5,556 nucleotides of DNA, taken from contig JAFPYK010000217.1 of the NCBI GenBank assembly GCA_017412265.1, forward strand, positions 1-5,556. The letters are read 5' to 3'. Below, in pieces: positions 1 through 2,983 of this stretch. The first letter of the stretch is position 1. Every line of letters starts with the position of its first letter. The position numbers and the translations under genes are program-made. The notes beneath the pieces were generated by a model. That model was given only the letters and a program-made list of their open reading frames with translations, was not told the origin of the DNA and did not search any database. Origin of the DNA: Lachnospiraceae bacterium. GTDB lineage: Bacteria > Bacillota > Clostridia > Lachnospirales > Lachnospiraceae.

Positions 1-249
1 ATGATGCTTCCGGAGCTGATTGTCTTCCTGCTGATCCTGGTATTTACACGCTATGTCTCGCTGGGGTCGCTGGTGGTTTCGGTACTGCTCCCTGTGGGGA
101 TCGCGATATTCTATCACAGCCATCCGGATTTTATCTGGATGCTTGTGATCACGCTTTTGATCTGCGCTCTGGCCTTCCTGCGGCATAAGGACAATATCAA
201 GAGGCTGCTTGCAGGGACAGAGAATCAGTTCGGTACGCCGGCGCCGTGA
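1..249 (+). CDS. plsY: Glycerol-3-phosphate acyltransferase PlsY, C-terminal part (5' end outside window)
   Basis: PlsY is an integral membrane enzyme that moves an acyl group from acyl-phosphate to glycerol-3-phosphate, giving lysophosphatidic acid, the first step of phospholipid synthesis in most bacteria. The 82 residues seen match the end of the family: the TRYVSLGSL segment (residues 16-23), two hydrophobic stretches (about 22-38 and 44-60), then the cytoplasmic motif 3, RHKDNIKRLLAGTEN (61-75), with the family's conserved His62, Asn65 and Glu74. The family is normally about 200 residues, so roughly 115 residues lie upstream. The ATG at position 1 is therefore an internal Met, not the start. 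The stop is TGA at 247-249. The next gene starts 28 bp later with no terminator between, so the two are probably co-transcribed. The family assignment is firm because motif 3 is very characteristic. Confidence 0.9.
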   Translation: MMLPELIVFLLILVFTRYVSLGSLVVSVLLPVGIAIFYHSHPDFIWMLVITLLICALAFLRHKDNIKRLLAGTENQFGTPAP

Positions 250-263
250 TGGGCCGGAGATGG

Positions 264-270
264 AAAGGAG
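264..270 (+). promoter_or_regulatory. Ribosome binding site AAAGGAG that fixes the oxidoreductase start
   Basis: AAAGGAG lies 7 nt before the ATG at 278. The same reading frame is open further upstream, with possible starts at 209 (inside plsY) and at ATG 260. The ATG at 260 would place this site inside the coding sequence and has no comparable site of its own. Starting at 278 also gives the usual short N-terminus (MKKINWGILGLGWIG) before the Rossmann glycine motif. Confidence 0.85.
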
Positions 271-277
271 ATTCGAG

Positions 278-1258
278 ATGAAGAAGATCAACTGGGGGAT
301 TCTGGGCCTTGGATGGATCGGCGGAGATTTTTCGCAGGCCCTCGTGGATGCCGGCATCGGCATCTATGCATTTGCAAGTGAGAAGCCCGGCAAGGCGGAG
401 GCCTGGAGAGAGCGCTTCGGCGCGCAGAAGGCTTATACCACGTATGAAGCGCTGCTGGCGGATCCGGAGATTGACGTGGTCTATATCGCGACGCCGCACA
501 GCAGCCATTATGAGTGGGCGATGAAGGCGCTGGCGCAGGGCAAGAATATCCTGGTCGAGAAGGCCATCACGGTCTGCAGCGAGCAGCTGGAGGATATGAA
601 GAAGCTCGCGGCGGAGAAGGGCGTGAAGATCTTCGAGGCGCAGACCATCTATCACATGCCGCTCTATGACAAGATCCATGAGCTCATCGATTCCGGCCGG
701 CTGGGCCCGGTCAAGATGATCCAGGTCAATTTCGGCAGCTGCAAGGAATATGACGTGAAGAACCGTTTCTTCAACCAGGACCTGGCGGGCGGAGCGCTTC
801 TGGATATCGGCGTGTACGCGCTGTCCTTCGTAAGGCCCTTCCTTAAGAGCCAGCCGGACGTCGTGCTGACGACCGTGAAGCGGTTTGAGACCGGCGTGGA
901 CGAGTCGAGCGGAATCATCCTGAAGAACAAGGATGACGAGATGGCGGTGATCGCCCTGACGATGCGCGCGAAGCAGCCGAAGCAGGGCGTCATCGCGTGC
1001 GAGCACGGATTTATCACGGTGGGCAATTATCCGAGGGCGGACCGCGCGACGGTCACCTTGACGGAGGACAGCCGCGTGGAGACCATCGAGGCCGGTGAGA
1101 CTGCCAAAGCGCTGCAGTATGAGGCGGAGTATGTCGACCGCGTCCTGAACGGAGAGATTGAGGACCGGACCATGGAATACACGACCGACGTGATGGAGAT
1201 CATGACCAACGTGCGCAGGCAGTGGGGCATCACCTTCCCGTTTGAGCGGGAGGCATGA
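278..1258 (+). CDS. Gfo/Idh/MocA-family NAD(P)-dependent oxidoreductase (dihydrodiol dehydrogenase-like)
   Basis: This 326-residue cytoplasmic dehydrogenase is of normal length for the family. The N-terminal Rossmann fold shows GLGWIG (residues 10-15) for the dinucleotide, ATPHSSHYEWAMKAL (71-85), and the EKA version of the family's EKP motif at 94-96, with Lys95 the expected active-site lysine. The C-terminal alpha/beta domain begins near residue 125. It contains FFNQDLAGGALLDIGVY (164-180), with Asp176 and Tyr180 where sugar-type members usually have an Asp and a His. This AGGALLDIGVY form resembles the dimeric dihydrodiol dehydrogenase branch, so the natural substrate (a sugar, inositol, diol or other carbonyl compound) cannot be named. 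It sits 28 bp after plsY and is followed by a terminator, so it is probably the last gene of that transcript. No functional link with lipid synthesis is evident. Confidence 0.88.
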   Translation: MKKINWGILGLGWIGGDFSQALVDAGIGIYAFASEKPGKAEAWRERFGAQKAYTTYEALLADPEIDVVYIATPHSSHYEWAMKALAQGKNILVEKAITVCSEQLEDMKKLAAEKGVKIFEAQTIYHMPLYDKIHELIDSGRLGPVKMIQVNFGSCKEYDVKNRFFNQDLAGGALLDIGVYALSFVRPFLKSQPDVVLTTVKRFETGVDESSGIILKNKDDEMAVIALTMRAKQPKQGVIACEHGFITVGNYPRADRATVTLTEDSRVETIEAGETAKALQYEAEYVDRVLNGEIEDRTMEYTTDVMEIMTNVRRQWGITFPFEREA

Positions 1259-1278
1259 GAAGATCAGATGATGTGAGG

Positions 1279-1310
1279 CATCCGGCAGAGATTCTGCCGG
1301 ATGTTTATAT
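1279..1310 (+). terminator. Intrinsic terminator after the oxidoreductase gene
   Basis: An 11-bp perfect stem (CATCCGGCAGA, 1279-1289, pairing with TCTGCCGGATG, 1293-1303) closes a 3-nt loop (GAT) and is followed by TTTATAT and further T's. The stem is strong. The T-tract is interrupted by A's, so termination may be incomplete. It begins 20 bp after the stop codon at 1256-1258. Confidence 0.8.
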
Positions 1311-1322
1311 TTCCGGGGAAGA

Positions 1323-1379
1323 TGGCGGAAAACACCTCGAAAAATGCCGGAAAACCTTGAAAAACCGGGCAAAACCGGG
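1323..1379 (+). repeat. Short imperfect direct repeats carrying five helically phased A-tracts
   Basis: Two similar units run back to back: 1323-1344 (TGGCGGAAAACACCTCGAAAAA) is split here as TGGCGGAAAAC / ACCTCGAAAAA, and 1345-1364 reads TGCCGGAAAACCTTGAAAAA. They agree at 18 of 20 aligned positions with a 2-nt gap. AAAACCGGG then appears twice, at 1361-1369 and 1371-1379. The result is five runs of A (1329-1332, 1340-1344, 1351-1354, 1360-1364, 1371-1374) whose centres are on average 10.5 bp apart. Phased A-tracts are known to bend DNA. The array ends 15 bp before the -35 box at 1390. That it bends here, or helps the promoter, is inference. Confidence 0.7.
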
Positions 1380-1389
1380 TCTCGGGCTA

Positions 1390-1418
1390 TTGACAGGCTA
1401 AAATCAAGTTGTTACAAT
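1390..1418 (+). promoter_or_regulatory. Sigma-A-type promoter of the NlpC/P60 hydrolase gene
   Basis: A perfect -35 box TTGACA (1390-1395) is separated by exactly 17 bp from TACAAT (1413-1418), one mismatch from the TATAAT consensus. Transcription should begin near 1425, leaving a leader of about 54 nt before the ATG at 1479. An A-tract array lies just upstream. A possible WalR box lies just downstream of the predicted start, and a further half-site overlaps the -10, so repression or tuning at this promoter is plausible. Confidence 0.85.
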
Positions 1419-1450
1419 AATACTGCTAATTCTTAACAGATTTGTAACAA
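1409..1450. repeat. 9-bp inverted repeat TTGTTACAA / TTGTAACAA flanking the transcription start
   Basis: TTGTTACAA (1409-1417) and its exact reverse complement TTGTAACAA (1442-1450) are separated by 24 bp, with a 33-bp offset equal to three turns of 11 bp. The left arm covers the -10 box and the right arm lies in the leader. Only the right arm would be transcribed, so this is better read as a DNA-level operator than as an RNA hairpin. It overlaps the WalR-like box described separately. Confidence 0.5.
1433..1449 (-). promoter_or_regulatory. Putative WalR (YycF)-type binding site
   Basis: Read on the minus strand, 1449 to 1433 gives TGTTAC-AAATC-TGTTAA. This satisfies all 12 defined positions of the published WalR consensus, two TGT(A/T)A(A/T/C) hexamers separated by 5 nt. 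A third minus-strand hexamer, TGTAAC (1416-1411), lies 22 bp upstream, two steps of the 11-bp period, on top of the -10 box. The site falls at about +8 to +24 of the predicted transcript, a position that would suit repression. WalR is the response regulator that governs wall hydrolase genes in Bacillus and Staphylococcus, which fits the gene downstream. Whether this organism has a WalR with that specificity is not shown here. Confidence 0.5.
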
Positions 1451-1466
1451 ACTTACGAAGCTTTTC

Positions 1467-1473
1467 GAGGTGA
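1467..1473 (+). promoter_or_regulatory. Ribosome binding site GAGGTGA that fixes the hydrolase start
   Basis: GAGGTGA sits 5 nt before ATG 1479. An in-frame GTG at 1470 lies inside this site and would add only Met-Ser-Leu, so it is rejected as the start. Starting at 1479 gives a standard signal peptide beginning MKDRWK. Confidence 0.8.
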
Positions 1474-1478
1474 GTCTG

Positions 1479-2843
1479 ATGAAAGATAGATGGAAACTGG
1501 CCGGCGTCTGCGGCATGCTGATGGCGGGCCTGGTATTGATGATCAGTGCGGATGCGCTGATCGGCACGAATTCCTTCGCGGCGCAGAAGCCTGCCGCACA
1601 GGACGTGCGCACGGTCTTTGACCGGCCGCAGGTGACGGCCGGCAGCGAGGAGCGGCAGGTTCCGGCCTGGACCGCGGCGTCTGTCTTCGCGTCACGCGAG
1701 GAGGAGCCCGTGCAGGCAGAGGAGGCTGCGGAAGCGGTGACCGAGGCAGCCACTGAGGAGACCACGCCGGAGACTGCGAAGACGCAGGAGGAGACGGCGG
1801 AAGAGCCGGAGACGGAAGAGGTCACGACGATCTTCGCATCAACTATGATGGAAGATACGCAGAACATCCAGTACGATAATTATGACGTTGACGCCCCCGC
1901 CAAGACCTATGAGCAGGAGCAGAAGGAGATCGTGGACGCGGTGCAGGCGCGGAAATGGAACAACATGATCATTTCCACGGCCAGTGTTCTCAATATCCGC
2001 GAGAAGGCCAGCACCGAAGCCAAGGTCATCGGCAAGCTGCCGAAGTACGGCGGCGGAACGATCCTGGACTACAACAAGGATAAATCCTGGGTTAAGATCA
2101 AATCCGGCCCGGTCACCGGCTGGGTCAGCATGGATTATGTGATCTCGGGCGATAAGGTCGCGGCAACCGCCGAGAAGGTCGGCACCGAGAAGATCATCGT
2201 CCTGGCGGAGACGCTTCGGGCGAGAGAAGAGGCGAACACCGAGAGCAAGATCGTGGCGCTTCTGGACGAGGGCGAAGAGTTCGAGATCCTGAAGAAGGGC
2301 GACGGATGGGCGAAGATCGCGGTGGACGACGACGAAGCATGGATCAACACCGACTATGTGACGATCTCCTATGAACTGGAGAAGGCGGTCGTCTACCACG
2401 AGCCGGAACCGGAGAAGGAGACGAAGAAGGAGAGCTCGTCGGATTCCTCGAAGGGATCCTCCGGCGGAAGCAAGAGCTCCTCCAAGCGTTCTTCGATGGT
2501 CGCCTACGCGATGAAGTTCCTGGGCAACCGTTACGTCTGGGGAGGCACGAGCCTGACGAAGGGCACCGACTGCTCCGGCTTCACGATGCGGATCTACGAG
2601 CATTTCGGATATGATATCCCGAGAACCTCGTACAATCAGGCCAAGGGAGGCAAGACCATCAAGATCAGCAGCCTGAAGCCCGGCGACCTGGTATTCTATT
2701 CCAACAGCTCCGGCATCAATCACGTGGCCATGTATATCGGCAACGGCCAGGTCATCCACGCGAGCAATGCCAGAAGCGGCATCAAGATTTCCAACATCAA
2801 TTACCGCACACCCACGAAGGCGGTCCGCTATATCAACGACTGA
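1479..2843 (+). CDS. Secreted SH3-domain NlpC/P60 peptidoglycan endopeptidase
   Basis: This 454-residue exported wall hydrolase is predicted to cut within peptidoglycan stem peptides; family members usually cleave the D-gamma-glutamyl-diamino acid bond. The signal peptide has a basic start (Lys2, Arg4, Lys6), a hydrophobic core (about 7-28) and a likely cleavage after SFA (32-34). Next come an acidic Glu/Ala/Thr-rich segment (about 74-116) and a probably helical linker (about 140-160). Two bacterial SH3 domains follow, at about 164-222 (VLNIREKAS, GWVSMDYV) and 238-296 (TLRAREEAN, AWINTDYV). A Ser/Lys/Gly-rich linker (319-339) leads to the NlpC/P60 domain (340-454), with YVWGG (352-356), catalytic Cys365 in TDCSGF, His415 in NHVAMYIG and His427 in VIHAS. 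The Cys-His-His triad has the normal 12-residue spacing between histidines, so the enzyme should be active. It has its own promoter and terminator and stands alone as a transcription unit. SH3 domains suggest wall binding; the exact cleavage site is not determined. Confidence 0.93.
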   Translation: MKDRWKLAGVCGMLMAGLVLMISADALIGTNSFAAQKPAAQDVRTVFDRPQVTAGSEERQVPAWTAASVFASREEEPVQAEEAAEAVTEAATEETTPETAKTQEETAEEPETEEVTTIFASTMMEDTQNIQYDNYDVDAPAKTYEQEQKEIVDAVQARKWNNMIISTASVLNIREKASTEAKVIGKLPKYGGGTILDYNKDKSWVKIKSGPVTGWVSMDYVISGDKVAATAEKVGTEKIIVLAETLRAREEANTESKIVALLDEGEEFEILKKGDGWAKIAVDDDEAWINTDYVTISYELEKAVVYHEPEPEKETKKESSSDSSKGSSGGSKSSSKRSSMVAYAMKFLGNRYVWGGTSLTKGTDCSGFTMRIYEHFGYDIPRTSYNQAKGGKTIKISSLKPGDLVFYSNSSGINHVAMYIGNGQVIHASNARSGIKISNINYRTPTKAVRYIND

Positions 2844-2864
2844 CCCTGTGGAAGAGACGGATAC

Positions 2865-2911
2865 GGCCGGTGAGAAGAATTTTGAAAAGAATTCGATTCA
2901 CCGGCCTTTTT
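2865..2911 (+). terminator. Strong intrinsic terminator after the hydrolase gene
   Basis: A 9-bp GC-rich outer stem pairs GGCCGGTGA (2865-2873) with TCACCGGCC (2898-2906), extended by a G-T pair, and is followed at once by TTTTT (2907-2911). Inside it, after a small AA/GA internal loop, an inner stem pairs GAATTTT (2877-2883) with AGAATTC (2888-2894), with one G-T wobble, and closes on a GAAA tetraloop (2884-2887). It starts 21 bp after the hydrolase stop. Its T-tract runs into the region where the -35 of the mutS promoter would lie. Confidence 0.92.
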
Positions 2912-2923
2912 CATGGCATTTTG

Positions 2924-2932
2924 TGGTATAAT
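2924..2932 (+). promoter_or_regulatory. Extended -10 promoter of mutS
   Basis: TGGTATAAT consists of a perfect TATAAT (2927-2932) preceded by the TGn extension (2924-2926). No good -35 exists at 16-18 bp spacing, because that stretch is the end of the terminator stem and its T-run (for example GCCTTT at 2904-2909). An extended -10 can work without a -35, so this is a plausible sigma-A promoter. Transcription should start near 2939, giving a leader of about 45 nt. Confidence 0.75.
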
Positions 2933-2956
2933 ATTACGGTCTATAGGTATCTATCC

Positions 2957-2981
2957 AAGAGGAGAATATAACAGCGAGGAG
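2957..2981 (+). promoter_or_regulatory. Two Shine-Dalgarno-like sequences before mutS
   Basis: AAGAGGAG (2957-2964) ends 19 nt before the ATG, which is too far. GAGGAG (2976-2981) ends only 2 nt before it, which is tight. Pairing through its first four bases, GAGG (2976-2979), gives a 4-nt spacing, which is workable. The frame has a TAA stop at 2969-2971, so no upstream in-frame start exists. ATG 2984 gives the normal MutS N-terminus. Confidence 0.6.
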
Positions 2982-2983
2982 CT

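Noticed and set aside
197..1372. Long minus-strand open frame (391 codons) opposite the oxidoreductase gene
   Set aside because: It is complementary to a clear Gfo/Idh/MocA gene; long antisense frames are common in GC-rich coding DNA. Its translation is rich in His, Arg, Leu and Asp with no recognisable domain.
1456..1467. Small hairpin CGAA-GCTT-TTCG next to the hydrolase ribosome binding site
   Set aside because: It has only 4 bp and two A-T pairs, and touches only the first base of the binding site. It is too weak to call a thermosensor or riboswitch.
1259..1478. Riboswitch or small RNA in the largest intergenic region
   Set aside because: The predicted transcript leader is only about 54 nt, with no recognisable aptamer or second terminator. 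The region is accounted for by terminator, A-tracts, promoter and operator-like sites.
1479..1580. Lipoprotein signal with lipobox Cys11 in LAGVC
   Set aside because: The residue before the Cys is Val, not Gly/Ala/Ser, and the Cys falls at the start of the hydrophobic core, too early for a lipobox. A type I signal peptide cleaved near SFA fits better.
1839..2759. Minus-strand open frame (306 codons) opposite the hydrolase gene
   Set aside because: It is a shadow of the SH3/NlpC gene, with low-complexity Leu/Arg/Asp-rich sequence and no family resemblance.
2965..2971. Leader peptide starting after AAGAGGAG upstream of mutS
   Set aside because: No ATG, GTG or TTG lies at a usable distance; ATA followed at once by TAA is not a credible reading frame.
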